Part shown: one piece after another, positions 16,492-25,033 of the stretch | Position numbering within the stretch: the first letter of the stretch is position 1 | Layout: each line of letters starts with the position of its first letter | NCBI GenBank assembly: GCA_001899065.1 | Contig: MKUZ01000008.1 | Span: forward strand, 1 to 64,000 | Direction: 5' to 3' | Source of the DNA: Devosia sp. 66-22 | GTDB taxonomy: Bacteria; Pseudomonadota; Alphaproteobacteria; Rhizobiales; Devosiaceae | DNA: 64,000 bases | Program-made: the position numbers and the translations under genes | Notes under the pieces: generated by a model | What the model saw: the letters and a program-made list of their open reading frames with translations, nothing else | Database searches by the model: none | Told to the model about the DNA's origin: nothing

Positions 16492-16992
16492 ATGGCTGTA
16501 GAAGCCGAGGCCGAGGTCGAAGAGGGCGGGGCCAAGCCGACCAAGGCTGGCCTGCCGCGCAAGCTGATCATTTTTGCCGCCGCCGGATTGCTGGTGCTCA
16601 TCGCCGCTGGAGCGGGACTCTACTTCTTTGTCTTCGCCGGGCGCGGTGCGACCGACCCGGCTGCGGAAGCGCACGCCGTTGCCGACACCTTCATCTTCAA
16701 TTTGCCGGCGCTGACGGTCAATCTCAACGATGACGGGGCGGAGGGCGATCAGTTCCTCAAGCTCACCATCGCGCTCGAAGTGGCCGACGAGTCGGTGATG
16801 GCCGAGATCCAGCCGCGCATGGCCAAGGTGGTCGACGCGTTCCAGGTCTACCTGCGCGAACTGCGCAAGAGCGACCTCGAGGGGTCGGCGGGTGTCTATC
16901 GTCTCAAGGAGGAGCTGCGCCGGCGCGTCAATCTCGCGATCTTCCCGGCGCAGGTTGAAGGCATCCTGTTCAAGGAAATCCTGGTGCAGTGA
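16492..16992 (+). CDS. fliL: flagellar basal body-associated protein FliL
   Basis: FliL is a single-pass inner-membrane protein that binds the stator and supports motor torque. The 166-residue protein has an acidic/basic leader, one membrane helix (about 23-45, LIIFAAAGLLVLIAAGAGLYFFVF) and a periplasmic domain (FNLPALTVNL, FLKLTIALEV, ending in the conserved region that reads INLAIFPAQVEGILFKEILVQ-like). It heads the plus-strand chain fliL-fliM-DUF6468-motE and overlaps fliM by one base (TGATG). Upstream is the divergent flagellar regulatory region. Confidence 0.93.
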   Translation: MAVEAEAEVEEGGAKPTKAGLPRKLIIFAAAGLLVLIAAGAGLYFFVFAGRGATDPAAEAHAVADTFIFNLPALTVNLNDDGAEGDQFLKLTIALEVADESVMAEIQPRMAKVVDAFQVYLRELRKSDLEGSAGVYRLKEELRRRVNLAIFPAQVEGILFKEILVQ

Positions 16993-18131
16993 TGGCGGGG
17001 CCGAACGAACAGGACAAGCTTGCCGAGGACTGGAACCCCGCCGGCGGTTCCGAGGGAGACGGACTCTCCGCCGACTGGGCGGCGATGCTCGAGGCCGATT
17101 CCGCCAAGCCCGCGGGCGAGGGGGCCGACCGCGTTCTCAACCAGGACGAGATCGACAGCCTGCTCGGCTTTGACGCCAGCACCAGCAGCGCCGTCGAACT
17201 CACGGGCGTGCAGGCGCTGATCAACTCGGCGTTGGTTTCCTACGAACGCCTGCCGATGCTCGAAATCGTGTTCGACCGGCTGGTGCGGCTGGCAACGACG
17301 AGCCTGCGCAACTTCACCTCGGACAATGTCGAAGTCTCGATGGAGTCGATCTCGTCGGTGCGCTTCGGCGACTATCTCAACTCCATTCCGCTGCCGGCGA
17401 TTCTGTCGGTGATCAAGGCCGAGGAATGGGACAATTTCGGGCTCCTCACCGTCGACAGCAACCTCATCTATTCGATGATCGACGTGCTGCTGGGCGGCCG
17501 CCGCGTCGGCGGGCAGATCACGGTGGAGGGACGGCCCTACACCACTATCGAGCTGGCGCTGGCGCGCCGAATGATCGAAGTGATCCTCGAGGATACGCAC
17601 AAGGCGTTCGAGCCGGTTACCGACGTGAGCTTCAAGCTCGAACGGCTCGAGACCAATCCGCGCTTTGCCGCGATCTCGCGGCCCGCCAATGCGGCGATCC
17701 TGATCGAGCTCAGGATCGAGATGGACGATCGCGGCGGCAAGATCGAGATTCTGCTGCCCTACGCGACGATCGAGCCGATCCGCGAGCAGCTGCTGCAGAT
17801 GTATATGGGCGAGAAATTCGGCCGCGACCCGATCTGGGAAGGCCACCTCGCGACGGAGATCTTCGCGGCCGACGTGCAGCTCGAAGCGGTGCTGCACGAG
17901 TTCGACCTGCCGCTCAACCGCATCCTCAATCTGTCGGCGGGCGAGACCATCATGTTCGACCGCGCCCCCTCCGAGCCGATCAAGCTCAGGTGCGGCGATG
18001 TCGACCTCACCGAGGGCGTGATGGGGCATATCGGCAATCATGTTTCGGTGCGGGTTTCGCGCCCGCTCAATCCGCCCAAGGTGACGATGGCGGCGTTCGA
18101 GGCTTTGGACAAACCAGTGGAGGGGCGCTGA
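16992..18131 (+). CDS. fliM: flagellar motor switch protein FliM
   Basis: FliM is the C-ring protein that binds CheY-P and couples FliG to FliN. The 379-residue protein has an unusually acidic N-terminal extension, then LNQDEIDSLLGF (the FliM/CheY-binding type motif, about residues 45-56). The middle domain follows (LPMLEIVFDRLVR, SVRFGDYLNSIPLPAILSVIKAEEWDN), then the C-terminal SpoA domain (LNLSAGETIMFDRAPSEPIKLRCGDVDLTEG, GNHVSVRV). In most FliM the LxQxEID motif is at the extreme N-terminus; here about 44 residues precede it. The ATG at 16992 overlaps the fliL stop; a GTG one codon earlier is possible. Confidence 0.95.
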   Translation: MAGPNEQDKLAEDWNPAGGSEGDGLSADWAAMLEADSAKPAGEGADRVLNQDEIDSLLGFDASTSSAVELTGVQALINSALVSYERLPMLEIVFDRLVRLATTSLRNFTSDNVEVSMESISSVRFGDYLNSIPLPAILSVIKAEEWDNFGLLTVDSNLIYSMIDVLLGGRRVGGQITVEGRPYTTIELALARRMIEVILEDTHKAFEPVTDVSFKLERLETNPRFAAISRPANAAILIELRIEMDDRGGKIEILLPYATIEPIREQLLQMYMGEKFGRDPIWEGHLATEIFAADVQLEAVLHEFDLPLNRILNLSAGETIMFDRAPSEPIKLRCGDVDLTEGVMGHIGNHVSVRVSRPLNPPKVTMAAFEALDKPVEGR

Positions 18132-18604
18132 TGTTCGGTATCGGCCTGGGAATGGTCGTCGAGGCATCCGTAGCGGTGCTGCTGGCGGTGACGATCGGCT
18201 ATTGCGTGATCCTCAATGCGCGACTCAAGCGGCTGCATGCCGATCGTGACACGCTGCAGAAGATGGTGGGCGATCTGGTGCAGGCGACGGCGCTCGCCAA
18301 TGCCGCCGTGATGGAGCTCAAGACCGCGGCGCTCGAAGCCGATACCAAGCTCGTCGCCCGGCTCGAGGAAGCCGGCAGGTTCGAGCAGACGCTGTCGCAG
18401 AGCGTCGCCACCGGCTCGCAACTCATCGAGAAGATCGCACGCATCACGGCAGCCGCACGCACGCAGATGCAGCCCGAGGCTGCGCCCGCCCCGGCGAAGG
18501 CAGAGGCCAAGTCGACGCCGACCAATGTCGAGCCATCGGGCCGGCTTGCTTCCGCGCTGCAGCAGCTCGCGATGCGTCCGGGTATAGGGGGCCGCGCCGC
18601 TTGA
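18131..18604 (+). CDS. DUF6468-type flagellar-locus membrane protein
   Basis: The 157-residue protein has one N-terminal membrane helix (about 6-26) and a long helical, probably coiled-coil region (about 28-110: LKRLHADRDTLQKMVGDLVQATALANAAVMELK), followed by an Ala/Pro-rich tail. This fits the DUF6468 family found between fliM and motE in many Alphaproteobacteria; function unknown. It starts within the fliM stop (TGATG) and its stop overlaps the TTG start of motE (TTGA), so its expression is tied to both. A motor or stator accessory role is inferred from position only. Confidence 0.7.
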   Translation: MFGIGLGMVVEASVAVLLAVTIGYCVILNARLKRLHADRDTLQKMVGDLVQATALANAAVMELKTAALEADTKLVARLEEAGRFEQTLSQSVATGSQLIEKIARITAAARTQMQPEAAPAPAKAEAKSTPTNVEPSGRLASALQQLAMRPGIGGRAA

Positions 18605-19584
18605 AATCCGTCCGTCTCCTTCCGGTCGTCATCTTCGCCGCACTGGCGCTGCTCCTCTTCAAGGGGGTCGGCCTAGTCACCAATGGCGGCTATGTGCTGA
18701 CCGGCACGGATACGGTGCTGGCGGCGGGCGGCAGTTCGGGGGGCGGCGAGGCGGCGGCGACGCAAGGCGGCACGCCGGGCGAGGTCGTGATGGCCGACAC
18801 CAGCCCCACGCTCGACGATACCGCGCCCACGCTCGCAACCAAGCCCGACGCTTCGGCCGGTGGCGGTCACGGCTCGTCCGAAAGCGAGCAGGCGAGCAGC
18901 GAGAGCAGTGCGGGCGAGGGCAGCAGCAGCAGCAGCGAAGCGTCGCAGGAGGCTGCCGCGATCCCGGTCGCCTGCGCTCCAGCCGGCGAAGCCGGTCATG
19001 GAAGCGAGGCTGCTTCCACGGTCGAGTGCCCGCCGGCGGTCAATGCTCCGCTCAACGAGCATGGAGACGCCCTGCCGCTGATCAAGGACGGCCAGGGCAA
19101 CACGGTGCTGCTCGAGGGCGCCCCGGGCGAGAACAACGAGGAAGCGCTGCTCGCGCGCCTCACCGAACGCCGCTCCGAGCTCGACAAGCGCGAGGCGGAC
19201 ATCGCCATGCGGACGGCCCTGCTTGAAGCAGCCGAGAAGCGGCTCGACGAGCGCGCGCAGGAACTCGCGGCGCTCGAAGCGCGCGTGGCCGCGCTGGTCG
19301 ATGAGAAGCAGGCGGCCGAGGAAGAGGGCTTCAAGGCCGTCGTCAGCATGTATGAGGGCATGAAGCCGAAGGACGCGGCCAAGATCTTCGACACCCTCAG
19401 CATGAACGTGCTGCTCAAGGTGGCGCGCGCCATGAGCCCGCGCAAGATGTCGCCGATCCTTGCCGCGATGTCGCCGGAGCCGGCGCAGAAGCTGACGACG
19501 GCGATGGCGGCGACCGAGAATACCGATGTCGTGACGGCGAGCGCCGAGAACCTCGGAAAGTTGCCGCAAATCGTCGGGCAATAA
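18601..19584 (+). CDS. motE: MotE-family stator chaperone-like protein
   Basis: MotE of Rhizobiales is a periplasmic protein needed for motility through MotC stability. The C-terminal part also resembles the MgtE N-terminal domain. The 327-residue protein has a signal anchor (about 7-22) and a Ser/Gly/Glu-rich low-complexity stretch (about 85-125). A coiled coil (about 190-245, ERRSELDKREADIAMR) precedes the conserved C-terminus with YEGMKPKDAAKIFDTL and MSPRKMSPILAAMSPEPAQKLT. The start is TTG at 18601, overlapping the upstream stop by 4 bases, which explains how a start could be missed. The low-complexity serine region is longer than I would expect for the family. Confidence 0.75.
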   Translation: MKSVRLLPVVIFAALALLLFKGVGLVTNGGYVLTGTDTVLAAGGSSGGGEAAATQGGTPGEVVMADTSPTLDDTAPTLATKPDASAGGGHGSSESEQASSESSAGEGSSSSSEASQEAAAIPVACAPAGEAGHGSEAASTVECPPAVNAPLNEHGDALPLIKDGQGNTVLLEGAPGENNEEALLARLTERRSELDKREADIAMRTALLEAAEKRLDERAQELAALEARVAALVDEKQAAEEEGFKAVVSMYEGMKPKDAAKIFDTLSMNVLLKVARAMSPRKMSPILAAMSPEPAQKLTTAMAATENTDVVTASAENLGKLPQIVGQ

Positions 19585-19675
19585 CCCCGAAAAAGCCCCG
19601 GAATCGTAAGCGGACGTTAAGTCGGCGTCCCTATGCTTAACGCTTGTTTGCGTAGGCGTTGAGTTGCGTGCGGTG

Positions 19676-22600
19676 ATGAGTGTTTGGGGGCAGGCTGGCG
19701 TGCCGGTGCGGCGTTTGCTGTACGCGCTGCTTTGGCTCGTCCTCGCAGCCGTGCCCGCCGGTGCCGCCGACAGGGTCCAGCTCCACACAACGGTCGAGGA
19801 TGGATACGGGCGCCTGGTGCTCGAGTTTCCCGGCCGCCTCGACTTGCCGGCCTACAAGGTCAACTTCGACAACAATGTGCTCTCGGTCACCTTCCCCGAG
19901 CCGGTGACCATGCCGCTGCCCGATGTGGGCGCGACGATGCCGGAATACCTCACCGTCGGGCGCGTCGACCCGGACGGACGGGGCGTGCGGTTCGGCCTGC
20001 GCAGCGCGGTGAACATCCACAGCATGGAGGCCGGTGAGCGGCTTTTCATCGACCTGATGCCGACCACCTGGCAGGGGCTGCCGCCCAGCCTGCCGCCGGA
20101 GATCATCGCCGAGCTCACCGAGCGCGCCAAGACCGCCGCCATCCTTGCCGAGCAGGAGCGTAAGGCCGCCGAGGCCAAGGCGCTCAACCCGCAGGTCACC
20201 CTGCGCGTCGGCCGCAACCCGACCTTCGTTCGCGTGCAGTTCGAGTGGAGCGTCGATACTGTTGCGACGTTCCAGCAGGAGGGAGCGGCGGCGTCGATCA
20301 AGTTCGACTGGCCGGTGCCGGTTGACCTCTACACGCTGATCGCCGACCTGCCGCCCGAGATTCTGGGGGCCGCCAACGAAGTGTCGCCGGCAGGCAGCGC
20401 GGTCAACCTGTCGCTGATCGACGGCGTGGCGCCGCGCTTCTACGACGAGGGGAGCCGGACCTTCACGCTCGACATCGACCTGAGTTCGGCCGCGGTCGAG
20501 CAGACACGGGTAACCGCCGAGGCTGCCGCGCAGCAGGCGGAGGCCGAGGCGGCGCTGGCGCGGGCCGAGGCCGAGCGGCAGAAGCAGCTCAGCGCCGAGG
20601 CCGGCGAAGAGGCGACGCAGACGGCGGAGGTTGACTACGTGCCCGGCGAAGCGATCACGCCCGTGGTCGACGAGGCGTCGGGCACGATCCGGGTCCGCTT
20701 CCCGTTCGAACGTGACACCGCGTCGGCCGTGTTCCGGCGCGGCGACACGCTGTGGATGCTGTTCGATACCCGTACGCTCATCAACCAGCCGGCGAAATCG
20801 GAGTCGCTCGATACGATCGCCTCCGCCTTCACCATCGTGCCGGCAGGCGAGACGCAGATCGTGCGCGTCGATCTGTCGACCCAGCGGCTGGCCACGCTTG
20901 CCTCGGAGGGCCGGTCCTGGGTGCTCTCGGTGGGCGACGTGCTGCTCAACGCCACCGAGCCCTTGACGCTCACGCGCAGCCGCGACCAGGACGGGCACTT
21001 CCAGATGACCGCGGCGCTGGGCAAGCCCCATAAGGTCCACAGCTTCCGCGACCCGGTCGTGGGCGACATGCTGGAGATCGTCACGGCGTACCCGCCGGCG
21101 CGCGGAGCCGTGCGCGACCTGAGCTATGTCGACTTCGACGCGCTGCGCTCGGTGCACGGCCTAGTGGTCCGGCCCGACAATGAGCAGCTCGACGTGGCGG
21201 TGGTGCAGGACGCGGCCGTTATCTCCGCGCCCAGTGGCCTCACGCTGTCGGACCAGGATGCGCCGCGCGCGCTCGACAGCGGCAATGCGTCGGAGTTCCG
21301 CGACAGCTTCATCGATTTCGCCGCGCTGCGCGCCGACAACCCTGCCGTGTTCATCGAAAAGCGCGAAAAGCTGAGCGAGGCGGCGTCGGACCGGGAGGGG
21401 CAGGCGCGCGAAGTGGCGCGGCTCAACCTTGCGCAATACTATGTCGGCAACCAGTTCGGCATCGAGGCGCTCGGCGTGCTTCGCGTGCTCGAGGCCGACC
21501 TCAAGAGCGACGAGCTGCGCAAGAAGGTCAAGCTCACCGAAGCGATCGCCAACGTGCTGGCGGACCGGCCGGGCGATGCGCTGGCCATCCTCAACAGCTC
21601 GGCTCTCTCGGAGGAAGTCGACGCCGTGATGTGGCGGACCGTGGCGCGCGCCGATGCCAACGACTTCGTTGGCGCCCGCACGGACGCGCTGGCGTCGCAG
21701 TCGGTGATCGATGCCTACCCGGTCTGGGTGCAGCACAAGTTCCTGTTTGCTGCGATCAGATCGGCGCTCGAAGCATCGGACGTACCACTGGCGCAGCGCT
21801 ATCTCGACGAGATCGCGTTCGCGACGCTGGAGCCGGAGCAAGTGTCGCTCTACCAGCTGCTCCAGGGCCGCATCGCCGAAGCGCAGGGGCGGACGACCGA
21901 AGCGCTCGATGCCTATGGCCAGGTGATCGCCACAGAGGTCCGGCCGACGCGCGCCGAGGCGGTGTATCGCACGCTGCTGGTGCTGCGGAACACGGGCAAG
22001 ATCGACCTCGCCAAGGCCACCGAGGCGCTCTCCGCCGAGACCATGCTGTGGCGTGGCAATGCGCTCGAAGTGGACATGCAGAAGCTGCTGGCCGAGCTCT
22101 ATTTCGACCACAAGGACTATCGGCTGGCCTTCGAGATCACGCGCGATACCGCCGCCAGCAACCCCGAAAGCGGGCCGATCGTCGAGCTGACCAAGGAGGC
22201 CGAGGCGCAGTTCGCCGAGCTGTTCCTCAATGGCGCCGCCGATCAGCTTGGGGGGCTCGAAGCGCTGAGTCTCTACTACGATTTCCGCCAGCTGACGCCG
22301 GCCGGCGCCAAGGGCGACGAAATGATCCGCAACCTGGCGCGGCGTCTCGTCAAGGTCGACCTCCTCGCCCAGGCGGCGGATCTGCTCGAGTATCAGATCG
22401 ACAGCCGCCTGCAGGGCGCGGCGCAGGCGCAGGTTGCCGCCGAACTGGCCATCATCCGCATCGCCGACCGCAACCCCGAAGGGGCGCTGCGTGTCCTCAA
22501 CCGCACCCGCATCGCCAACCTGCCGCGCACGCTCGAGCGCCAGCGCCGCATCCTCGAGGCGCGCGCGCTGATCGATGCCGATCGCGAGGATCTTGCGCTC

Positions 22601-23035
22601 GACCTGCTGGCGCGCATCGACGGTCGCGATGCCGACCTGCTGCGCGTCGATGGCTACTGGAAGAGCAAGAACTACGTCGCCGCGTCGGACCTGATCGAGA
22701 CCATCTATTCGCGCGACGCGATGGAACAGCTCACGCAGCCGGGACGGATGAACATCATCAAGGCCGCGGTCGGGCTGGTCCTCGCCAGCGACACGCTGGG
22801 CCTCAACCGGCTGCGCAGCAAGTTCGCCGAGCGCATGGCGTCGAGCCCCGAATGGGGGCTGTTCGACTACATCACCAGTCCGATGGCCGATCCGGTCGGC
22901 GTCGAGTTCAAGTCGGCGGCCAAGATGGTGGCGAGCATGGACTCGATCACCGCGTTCCTCGGCGCCTATCGGGACATCTATCACACCGACGAAGGGCTGA
23001 CGCCCGACGCGGCGTCGCAGAAGTCTACGGTCTAG
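19676..23035 (+). CDS. large exported TPR/AMIN-like protein of the flagellar locus
   Basis: The 1119-residue protein begins with a signal peptide (MSVWGQAGVPVRRLLYALLWLVLAAVPAGAA). The first 400 or so residues are beta-rich and AMIN-like (GRLVLEFPGRLDLPAYKV), interrupted by a charged Ala/Glu helix (about 280-320). The C-terminal half (about 560-1100) is all helical with tetratricopeptide-like repeats (YYVGNQFGIEALGVLRVLEAD, YQLLQGRIAEAQGRTTEALDAYGQVI). The ATG at 19676 was chosen because the signal peptide starts there. It follows motE by 91 bp and ends tail to tail with fliP (4-bp overlap). Position and architecture suggest an envelope scaffold for flagellar or motility function; the precise role is unknown. 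Confidence 0.8.
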   Translation: MSVWGQAGVPVRRLLYALLWLVLAAVPAGAADRVQLHTTVEDGYGRLVLEFPGRLDLPAYKVNFDNNVLSVTFPEPVTMPLPDVGATMPEYLTVGRVDPDGRGVRFGLRSAVNIHSMEAGERLFIDLMPTTWQGLPPSLPPEIIAELTERAKTAAILAEQERKAAEAKALNPQVTLRVGRNPTFVRVQFEWSVDTVATFQQEGAAASIKFDWPVPVDLYTLIADLPPEILGAANEVSPAGSAVNLSLIDGVAPRFYDEGSRTFTLDIDLSSAAVEQTRVTAEAAAQQAEAEAALARAEAERQKQLSAEAGEEATQTAEVDYVPGEAITPVVDEASGTIRVRFPFERDTASAVFRRGDTLWMLFDTRTLINQPAKSESLDTIASAFTIVPAGETQIVRVDLSTQRLATLASEGRSWVLSVGDVLLNATEPLTLTRSRDQDGHFQMTAALGKPHKVHSFRDPVVGDMLEIVTAYPPARGAVRDLSYVDFDALRSVHGLVVRPDNEQLDVAVVQDAAVISAPSGLTLSDQDAPRALDSGNASEFRDSFIDFAALRADNPAVFIEKREKLSEAASDREGQAREVARLNLAQYYVGNQFGIEALGVLRVLEADLKSDELRKKVKLTEAIANVLADRPGDALAILNSSALSEEVDAVMWRTVARADANDFVGARTDALASQSVIDAYPVWVQHKFLFAAIRSALEASDVPLAQRYLDEIAFATLEPEQVSLYQLLQGRIAEAQGRTTEALDAYGQVIATEVRPTRAEAVYRTLLVLRNTGKIDLAKATEALSAETMLWRGNALEVDMQKLLAELYFDHKDYRLAFEITRDTAASNPESGPIVELTKEAEAQFAELFLNGAADQLGGLEALSLYYDFRQLTPAGAKGDEMIRNLARRLVKVDLLAQAADLLEYQIDSRLQGAAQAQVAAELAIIRIADRNPEGALRVLNRTRIANLPRTLERQRRILEARALIDADREDLALDLLARIDGRDADLLRVDGYWKSKNYVAASDLIETIYSRDAMEQLTQPGRMNIIKAAVGLVLASDTLGLNRLRSKFAERMASSPEWGLFDYITSPMADPVGVEFKSAAKMVASMDSITAFLGAYRDIYHTDEGLTPDAASQKSTV

Positions 23036-23829
23036 CTTCCCGTGAAGCTGCGCACGAGCGAGCCGGCGACGAGGTGCCAGCCATCGACCAGCACAAAGAA
23101 GATCAGCTTGAACGGCAGCGAGATCACCACCGGCGGCAGCATCATCATGCCCATCGACATCAGCACCGAAGCGACGACCATGTCGATGATGACGAAGGGC
23201 AGGAACAGCAGGAAGCCGATCTCGAAGGCGCGGCGCAGCTCGGAGATCATGAAGGCCGGGATCAGGATGCGCAGCTCGATGGTCTCGGCGGTTTCGGGCG
23301 GCGGCTGGTTGCTGAGGTCGTAGAAGAGCTGGATGTCCTGCTGCCGCGTGTTGGCCGCCATGAAGTCGTGCAGCGGCACCGAACCCTGCTCGAACGCCTG
23401 CTGCATTTCGATCTGCCCGGCGAGCAGCGGCGCAACGCCCTGGTCATAGGCCGCCTGGAAGGTCGGCTGCATGATGAAGAAGGTGAGGAACAGCGCCAGC
23501 GACACCATCACCGAGTTCGGCGGCGCGGTCTGGAGGCCAATGGCGGTCCGGAGCAGCGACAGCACGACGACGATGCGCGTGAAGCTCGTCACCATCACGA
23601 GGATGGAGGGCGCGAGCGCCAGAACGGTGATCAGCCCGACGAGCTGGACAGCGCGCTCGGTGAGCGTGGTGTCGTCGCCGAAATCGATGGATACGTCCTG
23701 GGCGAGGACGAGGGTAGGGATCAGGAGAGCAGCGGCGGCGACAAGGGCAAACAGCAGTCCGCGCGGCAGGCGCGTCCGGCTAGCTCCTGTCGCGGGCGAC
23801 GCTCCTGAAGAACCGATTTCTGCCGCCAA
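23032..23829 (-). CDS. fliP: flagellar export gate protein FliP
   Basis: FliP is a core membrane protein of the flagellar type III export gate. The 265-residue protein has an N-terminal hydrophobic signal region (about 22-43), then the signatures LVGLITVLALAPSILVMVTSFTRIVVVLSLLRTAIGLQTAPPN and FLTFFIMQPTF. The C-terminal helices are ILIPAFMISELRRAFEIGFLLFLPFVIIDMVVAS and MMMLPPVVISLPFKLIFFVLVDGW. The only standard start in frame is TTG at 23829, inside fliO (50-bp overlap), so the true N-terminus is uncertain. It ends convergently with the TPR gene. Confidence 0.95.
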   Translation of the reverse strand: MAAEIGSSGASPATGASRTRLPRGLLFALVAAAALLIPTLVLAQDVSIDFGDDTTLTERAVQLVGLITVLALAPSILVMVTSFTRIVVVLSLLRTAIGLQTAPPNSVMVSLALFLTFFIMQPTFQAAYDQGVAPLLAGQIEMQQAFEQGSVPLHDFMAANTRQQDIQLFYDLSNQPPPETAETIELRILIPAFMISELRRAFEIGFLLFLPFVIIDMVVASVLMSMGMMMLPPVVISLPFKLIFFVLVDGWHLVAGSLVRSFTGS

Positions 23830-24457
23830 GGCCGACTTGCCCGCCCGTCTCGTTTCCTGCCTGACCTCTAACTGAGTCGGCGGACGGCCCGGCGGAATTG
23901 TCGACCGCCAGCTCCGGTCCCATGGGGATAACCGGTTTCTCGCCGGGTCCGACCGGGCGGAGGAGGGCGGTGTGACGCAGTGCGACGCGCGGCTTCAGCG
24001 GGGCTGGGCGCGCCAGATCTTGCAGCCGGTCGACCGTGTCGCGGGTGACCGGCCGTTCGGGCGTGATCGGAGTGGCGATGTCGGCAGGCTCGGCGGGCCT
24101 TGTGGGTGTGGCAGCAGCCCGCGCCGCGGCAGGGCGGCGCATCGGCTGCGGCTCGGGCACCGCGATCCCGGATTCGATCAGCAGATCCTGCGGTCCGCCG
24201 GTCATGATGACGTGTTCGACGTTGTCGCGCCGGATGATCATGACCTTGCGCTTGCCGTCGACGGTGGCGGTGTCGATCACCTGGAGGCGCTTTTCGGCGG
24301 CGTGGCCCAGCCGCCCGGTCGCCCGGGTCAGCAGCTTCAGCAGCCAAAGGCCCAGCACAATCAAGACGATGACGATGCCCAGGGCAAACGCCGCGTTCAG
24401 CAGGGTTCCGGCTGACCCGCCGAACAGGGACGTCATGAATTGCATATCGCGCTCCAT
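23780..24457 (-). CDS. fliO: flagellar biosynthesis protein FliO
   Basis: FliO assists assembly of the FliP ring in the export gate. The 225-residue protein has one membrane helix (about 20-42, ALGIVIVLIVLGLWLLKLL) and the conserved FliO domain (LQVIDTATVDGKRKVMIIRRDNVEHVIMTGG), followed by a long Pro/Ala-rich disordered tail (about 105-225) that overlaps the fliP reading frame. Starts at ATG 24457 and ATG 24445 are both possible; the longer one has GGGGGAC upstream. It is transcribed divergently from flgB and directly precedes fliP. Confidence 0.85.
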   Translation of the reverse strand: MERDMQFMTSLFGGSAGTLLNAAFALGIVIVLIVLGLWLLKLLTRATGRLGHAAEKRLQVIDTATVDGKRKVMIIRRDNVEHVIMTGGPQDLLIESGIAVPEPQPMRRPAAARAAATPTRPAEPADIATPITPERPVTRDTVDRLQDLARPAPLKPRVALRHTALLRPVGPGEKPVIPMGPELAVDNSAGPSADSVRGQAGNETGGQVGLGGRNRFFRSVARDRS

Positions 24458-24488
24458 GTTTGTCCGTCCCCCCTACGGCTCAAACACA

Positions 24489-24501
24489 TGCAGAATTTGC
24501 C
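24489..24501 (-). promoter_or_regulatory. ftr-like half-perfect palindrome upstream of fliO
   Basis: Read on the minus strand this is GGCA-AATTC-TGCA, the same core as the sites at 16386 and 24582 with one mismatch. It lies about 32 bp upstream of the fliO start. Confidence 0.35.
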
Positions 24502-24559
24502 GAGTCGTAACGACAGATTATGCAAAATGCGAGGCAAAGGCGGCGGGTCCCCTGATTGG

Positions 24560-24574
24560 TTAACCGGCTCTTAA
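24560..24574 (+). promoter_or_regulatory. CtrA box upstream of flgB
   Basis: TTAA-CCGGCTC-TTAA matches the CtrA consensus TTAA-N7-TTAA exactly. It lies 47 bp upstream of the flgB ATG, in the divergent fliO/flgB region. The 10-mer TTAACCATCG at its right end also occurs upstream of fliL (about 16431). CtrA is activated through CckA, whose gene closes this same gene block. Confidence 0.7.
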
Positions 24575-24581
24575 CCATCGC

Positions 24582-24598
24582 TAGGCAAGTTCTGCCTA
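24582..24598 (+). promoter_or_regulatory. ftr-like palindrome upstream of flgB
   Basis: TAGGCA-AGTTC-TGCCTA is a perfect 6-5-6 inverted repeat located 7 bp downstream of the CtrA box and 23 bp before flgB. It shares the GGCA-N5-TGCC core with the flgF/fliL site. Confidence 0.5.
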
Positions 24599-24620
24599 TC
24601 ATGATGAACAGAGTCTGAAG

Positions 24621-25022
24621 ATGCAGATGGGTGGTCTATCGCTGTTCCAGGCGCTCTCCGACAAGATGCGCTGGCACCAGGAACGCCAAGGCGTGCTGGC
24701 CGAGAACATCGCCAATGCCGACACACCGGGCTTCGTCCAGCGCGATCTCAAGGCCTTCTCGTTTGGCGACGAGATGAAGTCCGTCGCGACGGTAACCACC
24801 AGTACGACCAGTCCCGGCCACATCTCGGTGTCGAGCGGCGGCGGCAGCGGCCGGTTCGGCGATCTGTCGCGGCCGTTCGAAATCACCCCGAGCGGCAACG
24901 GCGTCACGCTCGAGGACGAGATGATGAAGGTGTCGTCCAACGACATGGACTACCAGGCGGTCACGACGCTCTACACGCGCTCGATGCGACTGCTGAAGAT
25001 CGCCATCGGGCGACAGGCCTAG
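24621..25022 (+). CDS. flgB: flagellar proximal rod protein FlgB
   Basis: FlgB forms part of the proximal rod. The 133-residue protein has the N-terminal motif MRWHQERQGVLAENIANADTPGF and a C-terminal helix (VSSNDMDYQAVTTLYTRSMRLLKIAIG). The middle is Ser/Thr/Gly-rich. It opens the operon flgB-flgC-fliE-fliQ-fliR-flhB, just downstream of a CtrA box and an ftr-like palindrome. ATG 24621 is used; an ATG two codons later is possible. Confidence 0.95.
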   Translation: MQMGGLSLFQALSDKMRWHQERQGVLAENIANADTPGFVQRDLKAFSFGDEMKSVATVTTSTTSPGHISVSSGGGSGRFGDLSRPFEITPSGNGVTLEDEMMKVSSNDMDYQAVTTLYTRSMRLLKIAIGRQA

Positions 25023-25033
25023 GAGAGCGGTAG

